In this document: in pieces, positions 26,431 to 34,812 of the stretch | Layout: every line of letters starts with the position of its first letter | How positions within the stretch are numbered: position 1 is the stretch's first letter | NCBI GenBank assembly: GCA_003133645.1 | Contig: PKYI01000055.1 | Coordinates: 25,424 to 70,374, forward strand | From: Acidobacteriota bacterium | GTDB lineage: Bacteria > Acidobacteriota > Thermoanaerobaculia > Thermoanaerobaculales > Thermoanaerobaculaceae | Direction of reading: 5' to 3' | DNA: 44,951 nt | Translations under genes and position numbers: made by a program | The notes under the pieces: model-generated | The model's database searches: none | Told to the model about the DNA's origin: nothing | Seen by the model: only the letters and a program-made list of their open reading frames with translations

Positions 26431-26841
26431 ATGGCAGAGAAGAGCACCGGGGCCTCGGTGATCCCGCCGCAGGCCGTAAAAGCATTGCCCGTGAAGCGCG
26501 CCCGCGGCGCGCGGATGGGCGTTCTGATCGGGCCCGAGCAGGGCGCACCGAACTTCATCACCCGCCGCTTCGTGCTGGCGCCGGGGGCGCGCATCCCCGC
26601 CCACCGCCATCCGACGATCGAGCACGAGCAGGTGATGGTGCGCGGCGAGATGGTGCTCGGCATGGACGCCGAGGTGCGCAACGTGCGTGCGGGCGACGCC
26701 ATGTACCTGCCGGCGGGGTGCGCGCACTGGTACGAGAACCGCACAGCCTCCGAGGCCGAGTTCCTCTGCGTCATCCCCAACACCACCGGCTACGAGACCG
26801 AGTGGCTGGAGGAACCGCCCGAGGGGGCGTTCCCCGGGTGA
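26431..26841 (+). CDS. Single-domain cupin protein
   Basis: A 136-residue cupin. Motif 1 has metal ligands in PAHRHPTIEHEQVMVRGEMV (two or three His plus Glu), and motif 2 has His in PAGCAHWYEN. Such small cupins bind a divalent metal and serve as isomerases, dioxygenases or sensors; the substrate cannot be told. The ATG follows GGGGGAGGGG. It is divergent from the PC4-like gene and convergent with the asparaginase. Confidence 0.85.
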   Translation: MAEKSTGASVIPPQAVKALPVKRARGARMGVLIGPEQGAPNFITRRFVLAPGARIPAHRHPTIEHEQVMVRGEMVLGMDAEVRNVRAGDAMYLPAGCAHWYENRTASEAEFLCVIPNTTGYETEWLEEPPEGAFPG

Positions 26842-26885
26842 TCGGGCCCGCCGGGCGCGGGGTGCGCCCCCGGTCGAGGGCCCGA
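26842..26885. terminator. Long GC hairpin between convergent genes
   Basis: Outer arms TCGGGCCC (26842-26849) and GGGCCCGA (26878-26885) enclose a second stem, CCGGGCGC with GCGCCCCCGG. It begins at the cupin stop and probably marks transcript ends. No T-run. Confidence 0.5.
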
Positions 26886-26974
26886 CCCGGAACGCCTTGA
26901 GCGCCATCGAGCCGGCTGAATCCACACCCGCGACCGCCAACGGGACCGCCACTTCCCCGGTTGCCGGGCGCAGG

Positions 26975-27463
26975 TTAGTGCCGCGGCTCGAAGATCCCGA
27001 GGTCGCGGTTCTTGCGCATGTTGTCCCAGGTGAAGAAGCGGCCGTTCATCGCGACGTAGACGCCGTGCGGGAGGCTCTGGGCGAGGGAGATCGCGCTGCC
27101 GAGGTTGAACAGGCCGTCGGAACTGCCGAACGCGTACGGCACCATCGCGCCGGTCAGGACGACGGTCTTGCCGGTCAGGCCCTCGCCCAGGACGCGCGCG
27201 GTGTTCTCCATCGTGTCGGTGCCGTGGGTGATGACGAGCCGTTCCTCGTCGGCCCGGCGGCAGTTGTCGAGGATGAGGGCGCGGTCGGCGTCGGTCATTT
27301 CGAGGCTGTCCACCATCATCAAGGTGCGCACCTTGATATTCACGTGGCAGCGCCCCAACCGCAGCATCTCGGCGATATGCGTGTCCTGGAAGTACAGCCG
27401 CCCGTGGATCTCGTCGTACTCCTTGTCGAACGTGCCTCCGGTGATGAACAGGCCGATGCCCAT
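26975..27463 (-). CDS. Single-domain L-asparaginase-like protein
   Basis: A 162-residue protein equal to the N-terminal domain of type I/II L-asparaginases. The catalytic threonine motif is FITGGTFD at the start, the second motif is THGTDTM, and a Lys-equivalent region would be near LTGAMVPYAF. The C-terminal domain is absent. Similar stand-alone domains are known as asparaginase-domain proteins of uncertain activity. The ATG at 27461-27463 follows GGAGG. A TATGAT box lies upstream. It is downstream of the CitF-like gene on the same strand but has its own promoter. Confidence 0.85.
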   Translation of the reverse strand: MGIGLFITGGTFDKEYDEIHGRLYFQDTHIAEMLRLGRCHVNIKVRTLMMVDSLEMTDADRALILDNCRRADEERLVITHGTDTMENTARVLGEGLTGKTVVLTGAMVPYAFGSSDGLFNLGSAISLAQSLPHGVYVAMNGRFFTWDNMRKNRDLGIFEPRH

Positions 27464-27488
27464 GGCGCCTCCGCTCTCTCGGCCGGCG

Positions 27489-27494
27489 ATCATA
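27489..27494 (-). promoter_or_regulatory. -10 box of asparaginase-domain gene
   Basis: TATGAT on the minus strand, about 25 nt before the ATG, within the 55 bp gap after the CitF-like gene. Confidence 0.45.
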
Positions 27495-27518
27495 CGCGAA
27501 GGGTTTCGGGCACGTGAC

Positions 27519-29138
27519 CTACGCTTCCCTGGCGGCGACCTGCCGGACGACGTCGAGGACCGAGCTGTCGTCGGCCTTGACGATCTCCACGGCCTCGCCG
27601 GAAAGGTCGGGCTCGGGCATCAGCGGCCCGAGCCCCCTGGCCTTTGCCATCGCCTTGGCGGCGAGTTCCTCGATCGAAATCAGGCTGATCCCCGCCGCGG
27701 GTGCGTTGGTTCTGAGCGCATCGAGGTACTGCGAGCGCGACGCGGGGTTGATGACCGCGTCCTCCTCGGTGATCACGAGGTCCACGAGCTCGCCCGGCAT
27801 CGTCACCGTGTTGACGCGCTCGCGGATCGACGGGTAGCTCTGGCCGCGGCGCTTGGAGAAGCCGGCCAGGGTCGTGAAAATGATCGTGAGCTTGGAGCGG
27901 CCGACGTTGGGGCCGCCGCCGATCCCGCCGACGAAGCGGCCGTCGTAGCCGGTGACGGTGTTGACGTTGAACTCCGTGTCGATCTCCGCGCACGAGAGCA
28001 GGGAAAAGTCGAGCAGCGGCGTCAGCGTGCCTTTGCACGCGAGGTTGGCGTAGATCGAGGAGGTGACTTCCTGGTGCCCGGGGTCGGTGAGGAGCGAGTC
28101 GAACACCTCGGGGGTGGGCTGGAAGCACTGCCCGTGCAAAATCAGCTCCACCGCGCCGCGGTGCAGCATCTCGACGTGGATCTGGGTGATCCCGCCGATC
28201 GTGAACGAGGCCTTGAGGCGGTTCTCGGCGAAATGGTCGGAGAGCCGTTGCAGGATTGCGAGCGACGCCCCGGAGCCCGACTGGAACGCCACCCCGTCGC
28301 GCAGCAGGCCGGCTGCGCCGAGCAGCGCCATCACGCGGTCGGCGACCTTGAGGTTGCCGGCGCTCATGATGCGGGCGAGGTCGAGGGTGCCGGCCCCGAT
28401 TCCGGCGGCGTCGCCCACCTTCTCGAACGGCACCACGAAGTCCACGTGCTCCATCGAGATCGAGCGGTGGGGGAGGAAGCGGTCGAACACGGTTCCTGCG
28501 CAGACGCAGGCGTAGTCGGCGTAGCGCACGTCGGCATCGAACAGGCCGAGCGGCCCGCAGCGCTCGTCGCAATTGCCGAGCACCCCCGAGGCGTTGCCCC
28601 AGGGGTCGGCCGCCGGGGCCGGGAAGATCGCGAGGCGCACGGGCTCGATCCCGAGCGCGATGTCGCGCTGGCGCCCGCCGTGACTGCACCCGATGACCCG
28701 CACCGGCAGCAGCGCGCCGCCACCGGCGGCCTTCGCAAGGCCGCCGTAGGGGTTGCCGTAGATGTAAGCGATCGTGCCGTCCCGGACCGCCTCGACCAGG
28801 TAGTCCAGCTCGCCGAAGTAGGCGTTGCCGATGAGGCGGATCCCCTTGCGGCCTCGCCGCGTCAACTCCGCGATGACGGCGCGGAGGAAGCGGTCGCCCC
28901 CGGTGCGGTAGTAGTGCGGGAACGACACGGCGTCGCCGTCGCGCACCACGTCGAACGCCTGTTCGAACGTCGTGACTTTGGAGGACCCGTCGAACGGGCG
29001 ACGCGGGATGCGGGCGGGATGCGTCGCCTCGTCCGGCATCTCGGCGTACGCGCCGGCAAACGGACGGAAATCGCGGCCCGCGATCGTGGTCGGGACGTCG
29101 CGGCCGAGGGAGTTCGTCTGCCATCTCTCCAGGCGCAT
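27519..29138 (-). CDS. Citrate lyase alpha subunit-like CoA-transferase (CitF family)
   Basis: A protein of 539 residues that matches the citrate CoA-transferase alpha subunit over its length (segments such as FPHYYRTGGDRFL, GNAYFGELDYLV, FQSGSGASLAI, GGGPNVGRSKL and VITEEDAVINP). CitF swaps acetyl for citrate on the acyl-carrier subunit. No citD, citE, citG or citX is in the window, so it either works with subunits encoded elsewhere or is a CoA-transferase with another substrate. The ATG (29136-29138) follows GGGAGG. The function is given at family level only. Confidence 0.85.
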   Translation of the reverse strand: MRLERWQTNSLGRDVPTTIAGRDFRPFAGAYAEMPDEATHPARIPRRPFDGSSKVTTFEQAFDVVRDGDAVSFPHYYRTGGDRFLRAVIAELTRRGRKGIRLIGNAYFGELDYLVEAVRDGTIAYIYGNPYGGLAKAAGGGALLPVRVIGCSHGGRQRDIALGIEPVRLAIFPAPAADPWGNASGVLGNCDERCGPLGLFDADVRYADYACVCAGTVFDRFLPHRSISMEHVDFVVPFEKVGDAAGIGAGTLDLARIMSAGNLKVADRVMALLGAAGLLRDGVAFQSGSGASLAILQRLSDHFAENRLKASFTIGGITQIHVEMLHRGAVELILHGQCFQPTPEVFDSLLTDPGHQEVTSSIYANLACKGTLTPLLDFSLLSCAEIDTEFNVNTVTGYDGRFVGGIGGGPNVGRSKLTIIFTTLAGFSKRRGQSYPSIRERVNTVTMPGELVDLVITEEDAVINPASRSQYLDALRTNAPAAGISLISIEELAAKAMAKARGLGPLMPEPDLSGEAVEIVKADDSSVLDVVRQVAAREA

Positions 29139-29209
29139 GCGCCACCTCCCGGCGAGGAGGGTAGAAGAAAAGGAAATACTTCACAAGCGCGACGCCCCGA
29201 TGGGCGCGC

Positions 29210-29215
29210 TACACT
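29210..29215 (+). promoter_or_regulatory. -10 box of LEA-like gene
   Basis: TACACT, 19 nt before the GTG start, with GGGGAGG between. Confidence 0.45.
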
Positions 29216-29234
29216 CGCGCGGGGAGGAAACCCT

Positions 29235-30020
29235 GTGCCGATCATCTGTGCCTTGGTTGTCGCGGCGGCAGTCCACTCGTCCGCTCCGTCTGTCGTGGCG
29301 CCGCTGCGCCTGGCGCACGTGTCCGTTGCATTGCCGAGCCGCGAGGTGCTGCGGGTGACGTTGGCCGCACCAGCCTCGGCGGCGAAGCTCGCGGCCGGGA
29401 TGAACGCGCAGCGCCTGACGCTTGGCGGGGTGCCGATCCCGCTCGCAACGCCTGTGGACGTGACGGTCGTGGGCGGCGAGATATGGCCCGTTTTCGACGT
29501 GCGGCTCGCCGACGTGCCGGAGGCCGTGCTCGGGCTCGACCCCAACCGCGTGCCGCTGCTGTGGGAGGGGCTCGACGGTGCGGGCGCGCTGGTCCTGGCA
29601 GTCGGCGGGACCGTTGACTTCGGGGATCCGGGCGACGTCCAGGTCCCGGTCACGGACCTCTACCACGCCTACGCCACGTTGACGGACTTTACGGTCACGC
29701 CCGGACTCTCGGCGGTGAACGTGCACGGGCTCCTTGGTCTGTTCAACCCGTTCTCGTTCGACCTGGTCGCGACGCGCATCGAGCTGACGGTCAAGGTCGG
29801 GACGGAGACGGTGCTGGCGACGAAGCGGCCCGGGTTCCGGTTGCGCGCCGGGCAGAGGAGCGACGTGCTGGTGGACCAGGACGTGCCGCTCGCGGACGCC
29901 GCCGGGGGCGTCGGCGCATTCCTGCGCGGCGAGGCCGCCGTGCTCGAAGGGACGCTCATCCTGCGGACGCCGCAGGGCGAGCGGGCCGTCCCGCTGCACA
30001 TGCGCGCCGCGATGAAATAG
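29235..30020 (+). CDS. Exported LEA/WHy-like protein
   Basis: A 261-residue protein with a signal peptide (about 1-16). The C-terminal half, with the NPFSFDLVATRIELTVKVG segment and alternating strands, resembles the LEA-2/WHy beta-sandwich, seen in bacterial stress and lipoprotein families. No enzymatic motif. The GTG at 29235 follows GGGGAGG by 7 nt; the long in-frame extension upstream is antisense to the CitF-like gene and is not coding. Role uncertain. Confidence 0.65.
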   Translation: MPIICALVVAAAVHSSAPSVVAPLRLAHVSVALPSREVLRVTLAAPASAAKLAAGMNAQRLTLGGVPIPLATPVDVTVVGGEIWPVFDVRLADVPEAVLGLDPNRVPLLWEGLDGAGALVLAVGGTVDFGDPGDVQVPVTDLYHAYATLTDFTVTPGLSAVNVHGLLGLFNPFSFDLVATRIELTVKVGTETVLATKRPGFRLRAGQRSDVLVDQDVPLADAAGGVGAFLRGEAAVLEGTLILRTPQGERAVPLHMRAAMK

Positions 30021-30024
30021 ACAG

Positions 30025-31176
30025 CTACAGGCGCTTCAGGACGCAGGCGGCGGCGAGAACGAGGTGGGCGCCGGCTTCAACCTCGGCCGCGGTCGTGAAG
30101 CGGCCGAGCGAGAAGCGCACGGTGGCCGTCGCGATCGCCGCGTCCACGCCCATCGCGGTGAGCACGGCGGACGGATGCACGGCGCCGGTGTGACACGCCG
30201 CGCCCGCGGAGGCCGCGACCTCGTCCGCGAGCGCGGCGAGGAGTTCATTGGCATCGACGCCGGGGAACGCCACGCTCGCGGTGTTCGGGAGGTGCAGCTC
30301 GCGGTGGCCGTGAAGGACGAGGCCGGGGAAGCCGCCAGCCAGGCTCGCCTCCAGCGTATCGCGAAGGGCGGCCAGGCGCGGCGTCTCGCCGGCGAGGTCG
30401 CGGCGCACCAGCTCGCACGCGGCGCCCAGGCCGACGATCCCGGGCACGTTCTCGGTGCCGGCGCGCAGCCCCCGCTCGTGGCCCGCGCCATGGATCATCG
30501 GCGCAATCGCGACACCCCGGCGCACGACGAGGACGCCCACGCCTTTCGGCGCGTACAGCTTGTGCCCGGCGACGGTGAGCAGGTCCACGTACAGGGTGCC
30601 GGCGTCCACCGGGACCTTGCCAACGGCCTGCGCCGCGTCGGTGTGCACGAGCACGCCGCGCCGCCGGCACGCCTCGGCGACCTCGGCGACCGGCTGCAGG
30701 GTGCCGACCTCGTTGTTCGCGAGCATGAGCGAGACGAGGATGGTGTCGGGTGCGAGGGCACGCGCCACTTCGTCTGGATCGGCCCGGCCGGTGCGGTCGA
30801 CGCCGACGACCGTCAGCCGGATGCGGCCCGCGCGCTCGAGGGCGCGGGCGGTGGCGAGCACCGCCGGGTGCTCGACGGCCGAGGTGACCACGTGACCGCC
30901 GCCGCGCGCTTCCACGACGCCGGCGAGCGCCCAGTTGTCGGACTCGGAGCCGCCGCTGGTGAAGACGACCTCGTCGGGGAGGACGCCGAGGCACGCCGCG
31001 ACCTCAGCGCGCGCCGCCTCGACCATCTCCTTCGCCATGCGGCCGCGGCGATGGCCGGACGAAGGGTTCCCCCAGCCCTCGCGCAGCGCTGGCAGCATCG
31101 CCTCGACGACGCGGGGGTCCACCGGCGTGGTGGCGTTGTTGTCGAGGTAGATGAGGTTGTCCTCCGGCGCGTTCAC
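30025..31176 (-). CDS. Cysteine desulfurase (NifS/IscS family)
   Basis: A PLP enzyme of 383 residues that takes sulfur from cysteine for Fe-S clusters and thio-cofactors. Visible: YLDNNATTPVD at the start, GGSESDNWAL, EHPAV, the HTDAAQAVGK segment, PLP-binding Lys206 in VAGHKLYAPKG, and the catalytic Cys328 in SAGAACHTG. The short spacing near this Cys is of the IscS/NifS group. The GTG start has a TATCAT box 6 nt upstream. No iscU or iscA is adjacent. It may supply the many Fe-S proteins encoded nearby. Confidence 0.93.
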   Translation of the reverse strand: MNAPEDNLIYLDNNATTPVDPRVVEAMLPALREGWGNPSSGHRRGRMAKEMVEAARAEVAACLGVLPDEVVFTSGGSESDNWALAGVVEARGGGHVVTSAVEHPAVLATARALERAGRIRLTVVGVDRTGRADPDEVARALAPDTILVSLMLANNEVGTLQPVAEVAEACRRRGVLVHTDAAQAVGKVPVDAGTLYVDLLTVAGHKLYAPKGVGVLVVRRGVAIAPMIHGAGHERGLRAGTENVPGIVGLGAACELVRRDLAGETPRLAALRDTLEASLAGGFPGLVLHGHRELHLPNTASVAFPGVDANELLAALADEVAASAGAACHTGAVHPSAVLTAMGVDAAIATATVRFSLGRFTTAAEVEAGAHLVLAAACVLKRL

Positions 31177-31182
31177 CTCGCC

Positions 31183-31188
31183 ATGATA
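31183..31188 (-). promoter_or_regulatory. -10 box of cysteine desulfurase gene (leaderless type)
   Basis: TATCAT on the minus strand, 6 nt before the GTG. It is part of a 67 bp divergent promoter region shared with waaA. Confidence 0.5.
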
Positions 31189-31230
31189 GCGATCCTCCGC
31201 GATCGCGTGGCAACCCGGCGCGGGCCGGGG

Positions 31231-31236
31231 TAAACT
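31231..31236 (+). promoter_or_regulatory. -10 box of waaA-lpxK (leaderless type)
   Basis: TAAACT, 7 nt before the ATG. Its region overlaps the divergent desulfurase promoter. Confidence 0.5.
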
Positions 31237-31243
31237 CCGGCGG

Positions 31244-32509
31244 ATGGCGCCTCCCGCCCTCTGGCTCTACCGTGCGCTGATGGCGGTATCGCTGCCCGTG
31301 ATGGCGCCGTTCCTGCTCGCCGCCGACCGCCGGCGCGGCAAGAAGCGCCCTCCCTGGTCGCAGAGGCTGGGGTGGAACCTGCCCGCGATCCCGGCCGGCG
31401 GGGTCTGGGTCCAGGCGGTCTCGGTGGGCGAGGTCGCGGTGGCGCGTCCGCTGCTGGCCGAGCTCCGCCGCCGCCACCCCGGGCTGCCGCTCGTCCTCTC
31501 GGCGACGACCGCCACAGGCCTCGCGATGGCCTCGGGCGCCCAGCTCGCCGATGTCACGCTGCCGTTTCCCGTGGACCTGCCCGGTCCGGTGCGCCGGCTG
31601 ATGGACGCCGCCCGGCCGCGCCTGGTCGTGCTCGTCGAGACCGAGCTGTGGCCCGAGCTGCTCGCCGCCTGCGGCGGGCGAAACATCCCGGTCGTGCTCG
31701 TCAACGCCCGTGTGTCCGAGAAGTCCTTCCGTGGCTACCGGGCGGTGCGCCCGCTGCTGCGCCCGCTGCTCGCGCCGGTCTCGCTCGCCCTCGCCCAGGA
31801 CGAGCAGTCGGCGGGGCGCCTGGCGGCGATGGGCATCGGCGCGGACCGCGTCATGGTGACCGGCAACGTCAAGTTCGACGCGACGCCGCCGGGCGCGGCG
31901 CCGAAAGCGCTGGAGGGACTCCGCCGGCTCGCGGGCGGACGGCCGGTCCTGGTGGCGGGGTCGACGATGCCGGGCGAGGACGAGGAGGTGCTCGACGCCC
32001 TCCTGAAGCTGCCTCCCCGGACGCGCCCCTTCCTCCTGCTCGCGCCCCGGCACCCGGAGCGCGCCGCGCAGGCGGCGCAACTGGCGGCCGACCGCGGCCT
32101 GACGGTGGTTCGCCGCACCCTCCTCGACCGGGCCGCCCCGGGGTGCGAGGTCGTCGTCCTCGACACGGTGGGCGAGCTGGCGGCTCTCTACCAGCTCGCC
32201 GACGTGGCGTTCGTCGGGGGCTCGCTGGTCGCGACCGGCGGCCACAACCCGATCGAGCCGGCGCACTTCGGCGTACCCGTGATCACCGGGCCGCACGTGA
32301 AGAACTTCGCCGCCGTGTACCGCAGCTTCGTCGCCGCGGGGGCGGCCCGGCTCGTTCACTCCGCGGCTGAACTCGCCGTCGCGCTGGAGCACTGGCTCTC
32401 CGATCGCGCCGCGGCGCGCGTTGCGGGCGAGGCGGGGCGTGCGCTGCTGGCGAGCAACGCCGGGGCAACCGCCCGCACCGCCGACGCGCTGGAGCGCTTC
32501 CTGGCATGA
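31244..32509 (+). CDS. waaA: 3-deoxy-D-manno-octulosonic acid (Kdo) transferase
   Basis: GT30 glycosyltransferase of 421 residues that adds Kdo to lipid IVA on the inner face of the cytoplasmic membrane. It has an N-terminal membrane anchor (about 8-26), the catalytic Glu region VQAVSVGEVAVARPL, LVETELWPEL, VNARVSEKSFRGY, TGNVKFD and the C-terminal GGHNPIEPAHFG motif. It is the first gene of a unit with lpxK, overlapping it by ATGA. Confidence 0.96.
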   Translation: MAPPALWLYRALMAVSLPVMAPFLLAADRRRGKKRPPWSQRLGWNLPAIPAGGVWVQAVSVGEVAVARPLLAELRRRHPGLPLVLSATTATGLAMASGAQLADVTLPFPVDLPGPVRRLMDAARPRLVVLVETELWPELLAACGGRNIPVVLVNARVSEKSFRGYRAVRPLLRPLLAPVSLALAQDEQSAGRLAAMGIGADRVMVTGNVKFDATPPGAAPKALEGLRRLAGGRPVLVAGSTMPGEDEEVLDALLKLPPRTRPFLLLAPRHPERAAQAAQLAADRGLTVVRRTLLDRAAPGCEVVVLDTVGELAALYQLADVAFVGGSLVATGGHNPIEPAHFGVPVITGPHVKNFAAVYRSFVAAGAARLVHSAAELAVALEHWLSDRAAARVAGEAGRALLASNAGATARTADALERFLA

Positions 32510-33552
32510 AGCACTGGCCGCTCGCCCTGCTCGGGCTCGCCGACCTGTTCGAGGGGATCAACGCCATCGGCCATGCGGCGTACCGCATCGGCCTGCGGCG
32601 GGTGCACCGCGCCGGGGTGCCGGTGATCTCGGTCGGCAACATCGCTTTCGGCGGCACCGGCAAGACCCCGCTGGTGGCGGCCCTCGCCCGCAGCCTGCTC
32701 GCCGCGGGCGCCCGCCCGGCGATCCTCAGCCGCGGCTACCGGCGGCGGGAGAAGCAGCCGGTGCTGGTGCGGGGCGGGGAGGGCGCGACGTGGGAACGCG
32801 TCGGCGACGAGCCGGCGCTGCTCGCCCGCACGCTGCCCGAGGTGCCGATCGTGGTCGACCCCGACCGGGTGCGCGGCGCGGCGACGGCGATCCGGGAGGC
32901 GGCCGCCACCCACCTCATCCTCGACGACGGCTTCCAGCACTGGCGCCTGGGCCGCGACCTCGACATCGTCGTGGTCGAAGCCTCCGATCCGTTCGGCGCC
33001 AAGGCGCCGCGGCGCGAGCACCCCGACGCGCTCGGCCGCGCCGATGCGATCGTCCTCAGCCGCACCGCTGACCTGACCGAGGCGCGCGCCGCGATGGCGG
33101 TGCTCGGCGCCTACGCGCCGGATGCGGTTTTCATCGCGACGTCGCTCGCTGCGCGCGCGGTCTGGCGCGACGGCTCGCGCAAGGGCCCCGATGCGCTGCG
33201 CGACGTGAAGGTGCTCGCGATGGCCGGGATCGGCTCGCCCGAGGGTTTCGTCCACACCCTCGGCGACATCGGCGCAGTCGTCGCCGACATGCACTTCTTC
33301 CCGGACCACCATCGCTACGCACGCGCCGAGGTGGAGGCGGTCCTCGCCGAGGCCGCGGCCGCCGGGGCGATCGTGGCCACCACCGCCAAGGACGCGGTCA
33401 AGCTCCCCCCCGACCTTGCGGCGAAGGTCGCTTGGGTGGACGTCGATGCCGTGGCCGTGATGGGGAGCTTCGAGGAGCTTCTCGCGCCTGTCCTCGGGAC
33501 GCAGGCCTCGCCCGCCGAGAGGGCCGGTGGCGAGTCGAGAGTGAAGAGTTGA
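32506..33552 (+). CDS. lpxK: Tetraacyldisaccharide 4'-kinase
   Basis: A 348-residue kinase that phosphorylates the 4' position of the lipid A precursor. The P-loop is GNIAFGGTGKTPLV, followed by SRGYRR, DDGFQHWRL, and the C-terminal TTAKDAVKL segment. The start overlaps the waaA stop (ATGA), which is the common order in Gram-negative genomes. Confidence 0.96.
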   Translation: MKHWPLALLGLADLFEGINAIGHAAYRIGLRRVHRAGVPVISVGNIAFGGTGKTPLVAALARSLLAAGARPAILSRGYRRREKQPVLVRGGEGATWERVGDEPALLARTLPEVPIVVDPDRVRGAATAIREAAATHLILDDGFQHWRLGRDLDIVVVEASDPFGAKAPRREHPDALGRADAIVLSRTADLTEARAAMAVLGAYAPDAVFIATSLAARAVWRDGSRKGPDALRDVKVLAMAGIGSPEGFVHTLGDIGAVVADMHFFPDHHRYARAEVEAVLAEAAAAGAIVATTAKDAVKLPPDLAAKVAWVDVDAVAVMGSFEELLAPVLGTQASPAERAGGESRVKS

Positions 33553-33660
33553 GAGGGAAGAGTGAAAGGGAAGACGGTAGAGGGAAGACGGCGAAGGGAA
33601 GACTGAGAACAGGGAACGCCGTTCGGCTGCCCTTTGGCCTTTTCTTTTGACCTTTTACCT
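33545..33660 (+). repeat. Polypurine element after lpxK with pyrimidine-rich tail
   Basis: The run AAGAGTGAAAGGGAAGACGG and neighbouring GGGAAGA units follow the lpxK stop and are followed by CCTTTTCTTTTGACCTTTTACC. It shares words with the elements at 3718 and 14226. It may form the terminator of waaA-lpxK. Confidence 0.45.
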
Positions 33661-33725
33661 CGCTGTTCCTGAGCCCCGAACCCCGAACCCCGGCCTTCTC
33701 GCTGGGGGAAATTGTCCCGCTGGGC

Positions 33726-33731
33726 TAGAAT
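33726..33731 (+). promoter_or_regulatory. -10 box of hldA (leaderless type)
   Basis: TAGAAT, 7 nt before the GTG, with no Shine-Dalgarno. Confidence 0.5.
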
Positions 33732-33738
33732 CGCGGCT

Positions 33739-34749
33739 GTGAGCGCACGAGCCCGCCTCCACGAAGCCGTCGAGCGATTTTCGAGCCGCCGCGTCGTTCT
33801 CTACGGCGACCTCGTGCTCGACCGCTTCGTGCTCGGCACCCCCAAGCGCATCTCGCGCGAGGCTCCGGTGATCATCCTGCGCTTCGAGGGCCAGCGCGAC
33901 ATCCCGGGCGGCGGTGCCAACGCCCTCGCCAACCTCGCGGCGCTCGGCGCCACGGTGCTGCCGGCCGGCGTCGTCGGCGACGACGAGGCCGGGGCCTCCC
34001 TGCTCGCCGCGCTGGCCGGCACGGGCGTGGACGTGCGTGGGATCGTCACGCTTCCGGGCTTTCGCACCGTGACCAAGGTGCGCATCGTCGCGGGGGGCGC
34101 CGCCTCGCTCAAGCACCAGGTGGCGCGCTACGACGTCGAGGACCAACTCCCGGACCACGACGGCTGGCGGGATGCGCTCTTCGCCCACATGGCCGAGGTC
34201 GCCGCCACGGCGCACGCGGCGGCGGTGTCCGACTACGGCTACGGCGTCGTCACGGCGGCGGGCGTCGCGCGCCTGCGCGCCGCGCTGCCGGCCGGCGCGC
34301 TCGCCGTCGCGGACTCCCGCTTCAGCCTCGATGCGCTGGGGACCGTGGACGGCGCGACGCCCAACCTCGAGGAGCTGGCGGAGACCGGCGGGGCGGCGCC
34401 GCAGAGCGACGCGGAAGTGGCGTTCGTCGCCGAGGCGCTGCGGGCGAAGCTCGGCGCGCGTTTCGTCGCGGCGACCCGCGGCAGCGAGGGGCTGACGCTC
34501 GTCGAGGCGGGCAAGCCCGCGCTCCACCTGCCGGTGTTCGGCACCGACCAGGTGGCGGACGTCACCGGCGCCGGCGACACCGTCCTCGCGACCCTCACGC
34601 TCGCGCTGGCGGCGGGCGCGGTCCCAGCGGACGCCGCCGTCCTCGCCAACCTCGCCGGCGGGATCGTCGTCACCAAGCTCGGCACCGCCACGGTGACCCG
34701 CGACGAGCTCCACCGCGCCATCGACCTGGCGCCGTTCGTCCATGACTAG
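33739..34749 (+). CDS. hldA: D-glycero-beta-D-manno-heptose-7-phosphate kinase
   Basis: A PfkB-family kinase of 336 residues, equal to the N-terminal half of HldE (RfaE domain I). It phosphorylates heptose 7-phosphate on C1 for LPS core heptose. It has the segment YGDLVLDRFVLG, GGGANALANLAALG, SDYGYGVV and the C-terminal DVTGAGDTV (catalytic Asp). The GTG start is supported by the TAGAAT box. The adenylyltransferase half is encoded by the next gene, so HldE is split here. Confidence 0.93.
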   Translation: MSARARLHEAVERFSSRRVVLYGDLVLDRFVLGTPKRISREAPVIILRFEGQRDIPGGGANALANLAALGATVLPAGVVGDDEAGASLLAALAGTGVDVRGIVTLPGFRTVTKVRIVAGGAASLKHQVARYDVEDQLPDHDGWRDALFAHMAEVAATAHAAAVSDYGYGVVTAAGVARLRAALPAGALAVADSRFSLDALGTVDGATPNLEELAETGGAAPQSDAEVAFVAEALRAKLGARFVAATRGSEGLTLVEAGKPALHLPVFGTDQVADVTGAGDTVLATLTLALAAGAVPADAAVLANLAGGIVVTKLGTATVTRDELHRAIDLAPFVHD

Positions 34750-34812
34750 AGGAAGAAATAGGGGACCGGGGTCCGGGGTCCGGGGTCCGGCCCCCCACCC
34801 GCCCAGAGCACG
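34750..34812 (+). repeat. Short tandem repeat between hldA and hldC
   Basis: Four close repeats of GGGGTCC/GGGGACC followed by GGCCCCCCACCC can fold into a hairpin in the 63 bp gap. It separates the two heptose genes. Confidence 0.45.

Noticed and set aside
27105-29234. Plus-strand open frame opposite the CitF-like gene
   Set aside because: Antisense frame caused by GC bias; CitF homology is clear on the minus strand.
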